Below, piece by piece: positions 7,525 to 15,322 of a DNA stretch of 33,085 nucleotides. Origin of the DNA: Desulfovibrio sp. (GTDB taxonomy: Bacteria; Desulfobacterota; Desulfovibrionia; Desulfovibrionales; Desulfovibrionaceae); the NCBI GenBank assembly GCA_031280915.1, contig JAITGC010000078.1, positions 116,069-149,153 of the forward strand. Direction: 5' to 3'. The notes beneath the pieces were generated by a model. It saw only the letters and a list, made by a program, of their open reading frames with translations. It had not been told where the DNA came from and searched no databases. Each line of letters starts with the position of its first letter. The first letter of the stretch is position 1. The position numbers were made by a program, and so were the translations under genes.

Positions 7525-10500
7525 ATGTCAAAAATCCGCATCGGGCTTGATGTCGGCTCAACCACCGTCAAGGCTGTAGTCCTTGAGGCTGACGATACCG
7601 TTCTTTTCAAAAAATATCAGCGTCATTTTTCTGAAGCGCGCGCGAGCGCGGCGTCAATGCTGCTCGAAATCGCGACGCTTTTTCCGGAGCGCCCGTGGAG
7701 CATGAGCGCCAGTGGTTCCGGAGCCATTTCCCTGGCGGCGGAACTTGATATTCCCTTCACGCAGGAAGTGCTCGCTTCAGGTATTTGCATCCGCAAGTTC
7801 ATACCGGATGCCGACGTCATCATTGAACTCGGCGGGGAGGACGCCAAGCTTACCTTTTTAACCGGCGGGCTGGATCAGCGTATGAACGAAACGTGCGCCG
7901 GCGGCACGGGCGCGTTTATCGACCAGATGGCCGCCTTTCTGCAAACCGACACTGCCGGGCTTGACGAACTCGCCTTGCGGCACAGCGCCATTTATCCCAT
8001 CGCTTCCCGTTGCGGCGTTTTCGCGAAATCGGATATTCTGCCGCTGCTTAATGAGGGCTGCTCCCGGGAAGACATTGCCGCTTCGATAATGCAAGCTGTG
8101 GTTATACAGACGATAAGCGGTTTGGCCCGGGGCAGGAACATCAGGGGCAAAGTGGTTTTTCTCGGGGGGCCGCTGGCCTTTCTGCGCTCTTTGCGCGACG
8201 GTTTTGAGGCTACTCTGAAAGAAGTATCATGTTTTGTCCTGCCCGAAAACGCGCAGTATTTTGTAGCCATGGGCGCGGCCCTGCACGCCGCGGAAGGTCG
8301 TACGCGGACGTCGTCTCTTCGGGAACTGGCCGTCCTTCTCGAAAAGCCTGCCGCCAACAGCGACGAGCGGCCTTTGCTTCCTCTTTTCGCTTCCGGAGCC
8401 GAATATAAAGCCTTTGTACGGCGGCATAAATGTGAAGATGTGGCTCGCGCCTCCCTGGAAGATTGCGTGGGGGATGCCTGGCTGGGCTTTGACAGCGGAT
8501 CGACGACCATCAAGGCGGTGTTGATAGACGCCGCGGGGCGTCTTGTCTATTCCTGGTACGGCGCCAACAAGGGCGAGCCTCTTGCGGCCGCCGTGCAGAT
8601 ACTGAAGGATATTCACCTTCGCAAAAACAGGGAACTCGTCATTCGCGCGGCGGCTGTCACCGGATACGGCAGCGCCCTGTTGCGCGAGGCTCTGAGGGTG
8701 GATATTGATGAAGTGGAAACTGTTGCCCACTATGCGGCGGCGCGTTTTTTTAACCCGGACGCGAGTTTCGTTTTGGATATAGGCGGTCAGGACATCAAGT
8801 GTATGCGCATCAAGGACGGGGTCATCACGCGCATACAACTCAATGAGGCCTGTTCGGCGGGGTGTGGCTCATTTATAGAGAATTTCGCGGATTCCCTGCA
8901 AATGCCGCTGGCGCGTTTTGTGCGGGCGGCCTTGAAGGCGCGCAAACCGGTGGATCTCGGCACGCGGTGCACGGTATTCATGAATTCGAAAGTCAAGCAG
9001 GCTCAAAAGGAAGGAGCCGATGTGGGGGATATAGCCGCCGGCCTGTCCTATGCCGTTGTGCGCAACGCCTGTTACAAGGTGGTGAAAATCAACCATGTTG
9101 ATGAATTGGGGGAGCATGTGGTGGCCCAGGGAGGGGCTTTTGCCAATGACGCGCTCTTGCGTGCCCTTGAGCTGCAGCTTGGCCGCAATGTCACGCGTCC
9201 GGCCATCGCCGGGCTTATGGGCGCTTTCGGCGCGGCGCTTATCGCGCGCGAACGCGGCCCGGCCGCGGAGAAAACGCGTCTTTTGGATATTGAGGAAACC
9301 AGGTCGTTTTTTATGCGCACGCGTCATGCGCGCTGCCGTTTGTGCGGCAATGCCTGCCTGCTCACCGTCACGGTTTTCCCCGACAAGCGGCGTTTTGTAT
9401 CCGGCAATCGCTGCGAGCGCGGGGCGGGCGCCACCGCCAACAACCTGCCGAATCTTTACGCGTACAAATATCGTCGGCTTTTCGAGACATATCTCCCCTT
9501 GGCCGAAGAGCAGGCAAAACGCGGCCGGCTCGGCATCCCGCGCACCCTGAACATTTATGAAAATTACCCCCTGTGGTTTACCCTCTTTACGGCGCTCGGC
9601 TTCAGGGTGGAGTTGTCGGCCCCTTCGTCAAAGGAACTTTTTTTTCGCGGGTATGAAACCATACCCTCACAGACCGTCTGCTACCCCGCGAAGTTCGCTC
9701 ACGGCCATATCCTGGATCTGATCGAAGGTGGAGCGGAGCGGATATTTTTCCCCTGTCTGCCCAATGAGCGGCTGGATTTCAGTTCGCAGTCAGGCACGTA
9801 CAATTGCCCTGTGGTTATCGGCTATCCTGAACTCCTGGCCAAAAATATCGGCATGTTGCGGAAAAAGGGCATCACCTTCATTCATGATTTTCTGCCTTTG
9901 GACAGGGAAGCTCTGGCCAGGAGATTGTGCGCTCTGCCGTTTTTCGCCGATATTTCTCTTCAGGAAATGGAACATGCGGTCAAGGCGGGCTTCGGAGAAA
10001 TGGACCGCTTCAAGGAAGACATGCGCATGGCCGGCGAAAGAACGCTGGCGGAACTGGAGCGTACCGGCGGATACGGCATCGTTCTGGCAGGACATCCCTA
10101 TCATGTTGACCCTGGGGTACATCACGGAATTCCCGACCTGATCACCTCCTGCGGCATGGCGGTGTTGACGGAGGATTCCGTCGCGCATCTCATGCCCGAC
10201 CCGGGGCCGCTGCGTGTGGTGGACCAGTGGACGTACCATTCCCGCCTTTACAGGGCCGGAGCCTTTGTCGCGGCGGCGGAAAATCTGGCAATACTGCAGT
10301 TGATTTCCTTTGGTTGCGGCCTTGACGCCATTACTTCGGATCAGCTTGAGGAAATCGTCACCCACAAAGGCCGTCTTTACGCGCAGATAAAAATTGATGA
10401 GGGAATGAATCTCGGCCCGGCGAGGATACGCATTCGTTCGCTGCTGGCGACAATGCGCGAACGTCAGGCCAAGACAAGGGATGCCCCGCCGTTCAGCGAG

Positions 10501-11769
10501 TATAAAGCGCCGCCCGCTTTCACCGAGAGCATGAAAAAAACGCATACCATACTCATTCCGCAGATGTCGCCGATACACTTTCAGTTTCTTGAAACGGTCT
10601 TCGCGGCGGAAGGCTATACGGCCGTGCAACTGCCGAGGGTGGACAGGGAGGCCGTTGAGCTTGGATTGCGCCATGTCAATAACGACGCTTGCTTTCCCGC
10701 CATTGTGGTTATCGGCCAACTGCTCCAGGCCCTGCGGAGCGGACGCTTCGAGCGCGGGCGCGTGGCGCTGATGATTTCGCAGACGGGCGGGGGATGCCGC
10801 GCGACCAATTACATCGCCTTTCTGCGCAAGGCCCTGCACAACAGCGGTATGGACGATATCCCCATATTGTCGTTCATCACCAATGTGAATGAAAAGGAAA
10901 GCGCTTTCAGACTTTCAGGCAGGATGCTCCGTCGTTTCATCATGGCCGGCCAGTTCGGGGACGCGCTGATGCGTATGTTGCACAGGGTCGTTCCCTATGA
11001 GGCCGTGCCCGGCAGCGCGGCGCGTATGGCGGAAGAGTGGGCGCAAAGGGCCAAACGCTGCATTTTTTCCGGGAGCATGCTGCGTTTTGACTTCACCATG
11101 CTGGCCATGATCAGGGCCTTTGACGTATTGCCGCTTTTGACGGAGGAGCGCAGGCCTCTTGTGGGCCTGGTGGGGGAAATACTGCTCAAATATCACCCCG
11201 ACGCCAACAACAGGGCGGCGGAAATTGTAAAAAACGAGGGCGGCGAAGCTGTTGTGACGGATTTGATGGACTTCGCGCTGTACTGTTTTTACGATCATGT
11301 TTTCAATTACAAATATCTGGCCGGCTCTTGGCGGGACTGTCTTTCCGGCTTGACGGGGATATTTTTTCTCGAATTTACCCGATGGGCCATGCGCCTGGGT
11401 TTTCGCCGCAGCAAACGTTTCACGCCCCCTCTGCGTTTCAGGGAACTGAGAAAAAAAACCAAGGATCTTATTTCTCTCGGCCATCAGACAGGAGAGGGCT
11501 GGCTGTTGGTCGCTGAAATGGTCAAATTTCTGGAATCCGGTGTACCCAATATCCTCTGCATGCAGCCCTTCGGCTGTCTGCCGAATCATATAACCGGCAA
11601 AGGGCTGCTTAAAGAACTCAAACGGCGTTATCCCCAGGCCAATATCGTTGCCCTGGATTATGACCCCGGCGCAAGTGAAGTGAACCAGGTCAACAGAATA
11701 AAACTCATGATGTCTCTGGCGAGGCAGCCCTCGCCCCACAGCGGCGGCGGATATTCCGGTTTGTCCTGA
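7525..11769 (+). CDS. Fused acyl-CoA dehydratase activase-type protein (BadF/BcrA/HgdC plus DUF2229/HgdB-like)
   Basis: About 1414 residues. The track's start at 7414 lies inside the previous gene; ATG 7525 has GAAGG just upstream and begins MSKIRIGLDVGSTT. ATG 7510 is an alternative. Two ASKHA ATPase domains are present in tandem: residues about 4-260 (DVGSTT, CAGGTGAF with C124, SRCGVF with C163) and about 318-580 (DSGSTT, ACSAGCGSF, TRCTVF). HgdC-type activases use such cysteines to hold one [4Fe-4S] cluster between subunits. Then come CRLCGNAC and a long DUF2229/HgdB-like part with further cysteines (QTVCYPAKF, NNDACFPAIV, GGGCRATN, LCMQPFGCLPNH). Family members drive ATP-dependent low-potential electron transfer to 2-hydroxyacyl-CoA dehydratases or benzoyl-CoA reductases, but the substrate of this large fused form is unknown. 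No dehydratase genes lie nearby. It converges with the next gene across 12 bases with no obvious terminator. Confidence 0.9.
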   Translation: MSKIRIGLDVGSTTVKAVVLEADDTVLFKKYQRHFSEARASAASMLLEIATLFPERPWSMSASGSGAISLAAELDIPFTQEVLASGICIRKFIPDADVIIELGGEDAKLTFLTGGLDQRMNETCAGGTGAFIDQMAAFLQTDTAGLDELALRHSAIYPIASRCGVFAKSDILPLLNEGCSREDIAASIMQAVVIQTISGLARGRNIRGKVVFLGGPLAFLRSLRDGFEATLKEVSCFVLPENAQYFVAMGAALHAAEGRTRTSSLRELAVLLEKPAANSDERPLLPLFASGAEYKAFVRRHKCEDVARASLEDCVGDAWLGFDSGSTTIKAVLIDAAGRLVYSWYGANKGEPLAAAVQILKDIHLRKNRELVIRAAAVTGYGSALLREALRVDIDEVETVAHYAAARFFNPDASFVLDIGGQDIKCMRIKDGVITRIQLNEACSAGCGSFIENFADSLQMPLARFVRAALKARKPVDLGTRCTVFMNSKVKQAQKEGADVGDIAAGLSYAVVRNACYKVVKINHVDELGEHVVAQGGAFANDALLRALELQLGRNVTRPAIAGLMGAFGAALIARERGPAAEKTRLLDIEETRSFFMRTRHARCRLCGNACLLTVTVFPDKRRFVSGNRCERGAGATANNLPNLYAYKYRRLFETYLPLAEEQAKRGRLGIPRTLNIYENYPLWFTLFTALGFRVELSAPSSKELFFRGYETIPSQTVCYPAKFAHGHILDLIEGGAERIFFPCLPNERLDFSSQSGTYNCPVVIGYPELLAKNIGMLRKKGITFIHDFLPLDREALARRLCALPFFADISLQEMEHAVKAGFGEMDRFKEDMRMAGERTLAELERTGGYGIVLAGHPYHVDPGVHHGIPDLITSCGMAVLTEDSVAHLMPDPGPLRVVDQWTYHSRLYRAGAFVAAAENLAILQLISFGCGLDAITSDQLEEIVTHKGRLYAQIKIDEGMNLGPARIRIRSLLATMRERQAKTRDAPPFSEYKAPPAFTESMKKTHTILIPQMSPIHFQFLETVFAAEGYTAVQLPRVDREAVELGLRHVNNDACFPAIVVIGQLLQALRSGRFERGRVALMISQTGGGCRATNYIAFLRKALHNSGMDDIPILSFITNVNEKESAFRLSGRMLRRFIMAGQFGDALMRMLHRVVPYEAVPGSAARMAEEWAQRAKRCIFSGSMLRFDFTMLAMIRAFDVLPLLTEERRPLVGLVGEILLKYHPDANNRAAEIVKNEGGEAVVTDLMDFALYCFYDHVFNYKYLAGSWRDCLSGLTGIFFLEFTRWAMRLGFRRSKRFTPPLRFRELRKKTKDLISLGHQTGEGWLLVAEMVKFLESGVPNILCMQPFGCLPNHITGKGLLKELKRRYPQANIVALDYDPGASEVNQVNRIKLMMSLARQPSPHSGGGYSGLS

Positions 11770-11781
11770 GGGGGCGCGTGT

Positions 11782-12222
11782 TCACGTCATGTAAGAGCCG
11801 ACGACTTCCAGGGCTATCCGCCAAGCCTTGTTGACAATATCCACCTTTTCTCCGGCGGACACGGGCCTGACCCCTTCATCGGTTTCGCGCAGGATGACAA
11901 GCTCATATCCGCCCGGCTGATGTCGGAATTCCAGGTTTTCCCCATATTCGCAGCGCAGCCTCTGGCAGAGGTGGCGCAACATGGGGGTGTCCTCCCCGCG
12001 TACGGTGAAATTTGTCCACAGTTCGCGGGCCACCTGCCGGATGACTTTCTGCCGTTTTGCCTGGGGATCTCTGTCTTGCTCCCTGTGCATCAGCTCCAGC
12101 GTTTCCCGGTGAAAGCTCAAAAGACGGGAGGCCACCAGGTGCTTGTGGTACTGCATGAGCATGTGGCGGGAACTGGCCAGGCCCAGAGACCGTTCCCCGC
12201 CGGGGATGGCAGGGCTTTGCAT
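11782..12222 (-). CDS. Hypothetical protein coupled to a flagellin-like gene
   Basis: A 146-residue protein that I do not recognise. It is highly charged, mostly helical in its first 90 residues (MLMQYHKHLVASRLLSFHRETLELMHREQ), and ends in a probable beta-rich part (LEFRHQPGGYELVILRE). No signal peptide, membrane segment or cysteine motif. Its ATG shares one base with the TAA of the flagellin-like gene upstream (TAATG) behind a strong GGGGAAGGG site, so it is almost certainly translated together with it. Position suggests an accessory factor or export partner for that flagellin-like protein, by analogy with the small FlaF/FlbT/FliS-type helpers, but no sequence likeness to those was seen. Confidence 0.75.
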   Translation of the reverse strand: MQSPAIPGGERSLGLASSRHMLMQYHKHLVASRLLSFHRETLELMHREQDRDPQAKRQKVIRQVARELWTNFTVRGEDTPMLRHLCQRLRCEYGENLEFRHQPGGYELVILRETDEGVRPVSAGEKVDIVNKAWRIALEVVGSYMT

Positions 12223-13016
12223 TATCCCTTCCCCATAAAAATATTGCCGTTGGCCCGGACGGTGCTCATAAGCAAATCAAGGTAGTTTTGCGGACTTTGC
12301 GTCTGTTCCGCGTTCTCCTCATGGTACGTGCGCGCGTTGTCGAAGATGTCGCCCCGGCTTTCCAGCAACACCCGCAGATTGTCGAGACTCTTTATATCCG
12401 TGGAATACCGGGCCTCAACTCCCTCCATGCGCTCGAAGACCTTGTTGATAAGGTCCAGTGCGGCCAGGGCATCCGCGTTGCCGCTCATCGCGAATTTCGT
12501 CTCCAGCTTGCGGAGGTCTGTTTTTTCGCCGTCCAGCACATCGGCCGCCAGGGGGTTCAGCAGGTTGACCAGCACTTCCCGGACGCTGGTGTCGCCCGCC
12601 TGAAGCTGAAACACGCCGTCGTTGTTCAGTCCGGCTGAACCGTCCAACAGGCGAAAGCCGTTGAATTGTGTGGTTTCGGCCGTTTCCGTCAGTCTTTTTG
12701 CATAATCCCTCAACTGGGCCGTATAGGCGTCGTACTGGGCCTGGGTGGGGGCGACAAGATTGGAGGCGTCAACGGCCAGTTTGCGCATTTCGCCGAGCAT
12801 GTGCTTGATGGCCGTGACGCCCGTTTGGGCGGTGGTGACCATGCTGACGGCGTCTTCCATATTCTGGGCGCCCTGACGGGCCGTGACCGCGTCAAGCCTC
12901 ATCCGGGAAAGGAAAGCCCGGCGGGTGGAGTCCGGCACACGCCGGGCCTCCCGCTGTTGCGTTCCCATGCTCTCGTAGAGCATGGAGGCGATTTTGCTGT
13001 CCATTACCCCCTGCAT
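12222..13016 (-). CDS. Flagellin-like protein with atypical termini
   Basis: A 264-residue protein (260 if ATG 13004 is used; neither start has a well-spaced ribosome site, and the frame is open upstream to about 13055). Residues about 30-125 match the flagellin N-terminal D1 helices: ARQGAQNMEDAVSMVTTAQ, then LGEMRKLAVDASN, then TTQFNGFRLLDG. The canonical flagellin start (MxxxINTN..., SSGLRINSAADDAAG) is replaced by MDSKIASMLYESMGTQQREA, and the C-terminal D0 end lacks the usual ARSRIEDADYA block, having SRGDIFDNARTYHEENAEQT instead. It may be a minor or structurally specialised filament, cap or junction protein, or a non-flagellar relative. It is followed by the coupled 146-residue gene. 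Neighbouring flagellin-like gene lies 243 bases upstream. Confidence 0.8.
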   Translation of the reverse strand: MQGVMDSKIASMLYESMGTQQREARRVPDSTRRAFLSRMRLDAVTARQGAQNMEDAVSMVTTAQTGVTAIKHMLGEMRKLAVDASNLVAPTQAQYDAYTAQLRDYAKRLTETAETTQFNGFRLLDGSAGLNNDGVFQLQAGDTSVREVLVNLLNPLAADVLDGEKTDLRKLETKFAMSGNADALAALDLINKVFERMEGVEARYSTDIKSLDNLRVLLESRGDIFDNARTYHEENAEQTQSPQNYLDLLMSTVRANGNIFMGKG

Positions 13017-13135
13017 CAGGGAGGCTACGTCCAGTTCCGTATTGCGTTCCGTTGTTTACGCATGTCTTGACGCCGCCGATTTTTCGCCGGCTTCACGACT
13101 CCCCGGAGGGTGAACAACCTCTTGACACTCTATAT

Positions 13136-13260
13136 CCAGAGCAATTTCACTTTGAAATTGCTCTGGCGGCGGGCGAATGCATCGCCGCTCACTGCGAAGG
13201 CGTGGGCGAAATTTACTTTTGCCGTTAAGCGCCGAAGCAAGTGTTAAAGGTAAAATACTC
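13136..13260 (-). repeat. Dispersed structured repeat, copy A
   Basis: A perfect inverted repeat with 14-base arms, CCAGAGCAATTTCA (13136-13149) and its complement (13153-13166), 3-base loop. On the minus strand it is preceded by the GC-rich junction TTCGCCCGCCG and by module GGCGCTTAACGGCAAAAGT (about 13211-13231), both of which recur in copy B. The element fills the gap after the second flagellin-like gene. No ORF is carried. The hairpin has no T-run but may still mark transcript ends. The stretch 13017-13135 holds nothing else that I recognise. Confidence 0.75.
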
Positions 13261-13982
13261 TAAGTTGACGTGGTTCCGCCCAACATGGCGGCCAGGAGGC
13301 CGCTCGCGCCCTGGGTGGCGGTGATGCTCTGGCCCTGGGCGGCTTCGTCAAAACCCGCGCCGAGGTCGTTCAGCACGGCGGCCCGGTCGGTAAGCTGTTT
13401 ATACTGAATGGCGTAGTCGGCAATATAACCGTTTAAGGCGGCGATGGCCGCGTCGATGGCTCCAATGGCCGTATCCGTGGAGCCTCCGCTCGTGGCAAGA
13501 GTTGAGAAGCCAGCGGCGCTGTCAAGAGTACTCAGATCAGTAGCCACATCTTTGCCGAGTACGCCGATGGTTGCGCCCATACCGGCATTGATGTCCAAAG
13601 TCGTTGAGCCAAACAGATTCTGATTGCCGATTTTGGCGGTCGCAAGTTCACTCGAGAGATATGTCATCATGGTTTCAGCTTGGGCTGCCGCGGCTTTAAC
13701 GGCATCGTCATCCGCGGCGGCGGCCAGGTTATTTCGCATTTCCTGCAGCTTGGCCACCATTTCCGAGGTTTGGGATTGCGCGGCCTGCACGTAGCCGATG
13801 CCGGAGGACACGGCGGCCGCCGCAGCGCCGGCCGCGTAGCCTTCGCTGCTCAATCTTGCGGCCATGGTGCGCCCCGCGGCGGTGACGGTTTTGCCGGTGC
13901 TGGTTTTCAATTGGCCGTTCATGATTTTATTGAGGATGAGTTCGGCGGCGAGGTCGCCGCCGCCCTGAATCAGTGTACCCAT
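13260..13982 (-). CDS. Short Ala-rich flagellin-like protein
   Basis: A 240-residue protein. The start was set at ATG 13982 (MGTLIQGGGD), because AAGGAG lies 7 bases upstream and the 33 extra residues of the track ORF look non-coding. Residues about 50-125 resemble flagellin D1: GYVQAAQSQTSEMVAKLQEM, then AETMMTYLSSELATAKIGNQ and NLFGSTTLDINAGM. The C-terminal part (IDAAIAALNGYIADYAIQYK) resembles the returning C-terminal helix. The variable D2/D3 region is essentially absent and the first residues are not flagellin-like. It may be a minor filament or related exported protein. No convincing sigma-28 or sigma-54 promoter was found in the 200 bases upstream. Weak TGGGAAC-N4-TCCGCA is off-consensus. 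Confidence 0.75.
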   Translation of the reverse strand: MGTLIQGGGDLAAELILNKIMNGQLKTSTGKTVTAAGRTMAARLSSEGYAAGAAAAAVSSGIGYVQAAQSQTSEMVAKLQEMRNNLAAAADDDAVKAAAAQAETMMTYLSSELATAKIGNQNLFGSTTLDINAGMGATIGVLGKDVATDLSTLDSAAGFSTLATSGGSTDTAIGAIDAAIAALNGYIADYAIQYKQLTDRAAVLNDLGAGFDEAAQGQSITATQGASGLLAAMLGGTTST

Positions 13983-14179
13983 GATGACGCTCCTTGTCGT
14001 TTGGAGGGCCGGATTATCCCTTGGCCTGCGGATGTTGTTCCCATGCCGATGCCCGCATCGCGGCATCCCGCCGCGTATCATATCCGTTCGGTTGTTTGTG
14101 GATTTTCTTTAGAGCCGTCCCGGCTTTTTCAGAGAGCGGGCGGCGCGGCGCGGAGTGTCACGGAAAAATATGAAACCCG

Positions 14180-14195
14180 CTGACGGCGCCGTCAG
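14180..14195 (-). terminator. Perfect 16-base palindrome over the carA stop codon
   Basis: CTGACGGCGCCGTCAG is fully self-complementary and includes the carA TGA. On the minus strand it is followed by CGGGTTTCATATTTTT, so a hairpin ahead of a T-rich stretch exists, but the loop must be opened and the T-run is about 10 bases away. It is a possible weak terminator between carA and the flagellin-like gene. Confidence 0.35.
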
Positions 14196-15322
14196 ATGTT
14201 GAGCGCGGCGGCGATCATCCCGCGAAAGCGGCTGAAGAGATAATGGGAGTCGTGCGGCCCGGCCGCGGCTTCGGGGTGGTGCTGCACGCTCATGACAGGT
14301 AGGCTTTTGTGCCGCAAGCCCTCCAGCGTCATGTCGTTGAGGTTGACATGGGTTGCCTCCACATCTTCCAGGTTGTCCAAAAGCACGTGAAAGCCGTGGT
14401 TTTGTGAGGAGATTTCCACCCGGCCCGTGGTAAGATCCTTGACCGGATGATTGGCCCCGTGATGGCCGAAGCGCAGTTTGCCTGTTCTGCCGCCGAGGGC
14501 GTGCCCTATGAGTTGATGGCCGAGGCAGATGCCCGTAACCGGAAAATTTTTGATGAGTTCGCCTATCAGGATGATTTCCCGCGTGAGGGCGGCCGGATCC
14601 CCTGGGCCGTTGGAGAGAAAAACAGCCTGCGCGCCGCTGGCCCTGGCCTGCTCCAGGTTGAAAAGGGGCGGGACGGCCAGCGGTTCAAAGCCGGCTTTGA
14701 CAAGCTCGCGCAAAATATTCCACTTTATGCCGTAATCGTAGACAAGAAGGCGTATCCCCGTGTTTTGCCAGGCATAGGAGCCGTCCGGGGCGAAATGGGC
14801 ATCCCCGGGGCCTTCGGTGGTCCAGGAGTAGGGTTTTTGCGCCGCCACAAAGGGTATCAGGTTCTGTCCCTCCATGGGCGGCAGAGAGCGGGCTTTTTCC
14901 TGCAGGGAAGCAGGGTTGATATCCCCGGTGGACATCATGCCGCGCATGGCCCCGTGGATGCGCAAGTGGCGCGTCAGAGCGCGGGTGTCCAGGCCTTCCA
15001 TGCCGGGGGCGCCGTTTTTCCGCAAAAAATCCGGCAAGGTCATGACGGAACGCCAGTTGGAGGGGCGTTTGCAGCATTCCTTGACCAGAAAGGCGCGCAA
15101 ATGCACTCCGGCGGATTCCATGTCTTCATTGTTTATGCCGTAATTGCCGATGAGCGGCCAGGTCATGCACACCATCTGTCCGTAGTAGGAGGGGTCTGTC
15201 AGCACTTCCTGATAACCTGTCATGCCGGTGTTGAATATGACTTCGCCGCCGGTCTCAAAATCGCCGGTAAAGGATTTGCCGTACAGGCTGAAACCGTCTT
15301 CCAGCGTGAGCAGGGCTTTCAT
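14192..15322 (-). CDS. carA: Carbamoyl-phosphate synthase small subunit (glutamine amidotransferase)
   Basis: A 376-residue CarA. It hydrolyses glutamine and passes ammonia through a tunnel to CarB, giving carbamoyl phosphate for pyrimidines and arginine. The N-terminal CarA-specific domain starts [18 protein letters not shown]. The class-I amidotransferase domain has the oxyanion block [10 protein letters not shown], the nucleophile cysteine in GICLGHQ, and the catalytic His/Glu in VQHHPEA. The ATG overlaps the carB stop by four bases (ATGA), so the two are translationally coupled. The order carB-carA is the reverse of the common carA-carB order. Confidence 0.98.
   Translation of the reverse strand: MKALLTLEDGFSLYGKSFTGDFETGGEVIFNTGMTGYQEVLTDPSYYGQMVCMTWPLIGNYGINNEDMESAGVHLRAFLVKECCKRPSNWRSVMTLPDFLRKNGAPGMEGLDTRALTRHLRIHGAMRGMMSTGDINPASLQEKARSLPPMEGQNLIPFVAAQKPYSWTTEGPGDAHFAPDGSYAWQNTGIRLLVYDYGIKWNILRELVKAGFEPLAVPPLFNLEQARASGAQAVFLSNGPGDPAALTREIILIGELIKNFPVTGICLGHQLIGHALGGRTGKLRFGHHGANHPVKDLTTGRVEISSQNHGFHVLLDNLEDVEATHVNLNDMTLEGLRHKSLPVMSVQHHPEAAAGPHDSHYLFSRFRGMIAAALNI

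Noticed and set aside
13101-13140. TTGACA at 13122 considered as a plus-strand promoter
   Set aside because: No proper -10 at the right distance and no plus-strand gene follows.
14000-14190. Sigma-28 or sigma-54 promoter for the flagellin-like gene
   Set aside because: Best candidates (TAAAG with ACGGATAT, and TGGGAAC-N4-TCCGCA) have wrong spacing or too many mismatches.
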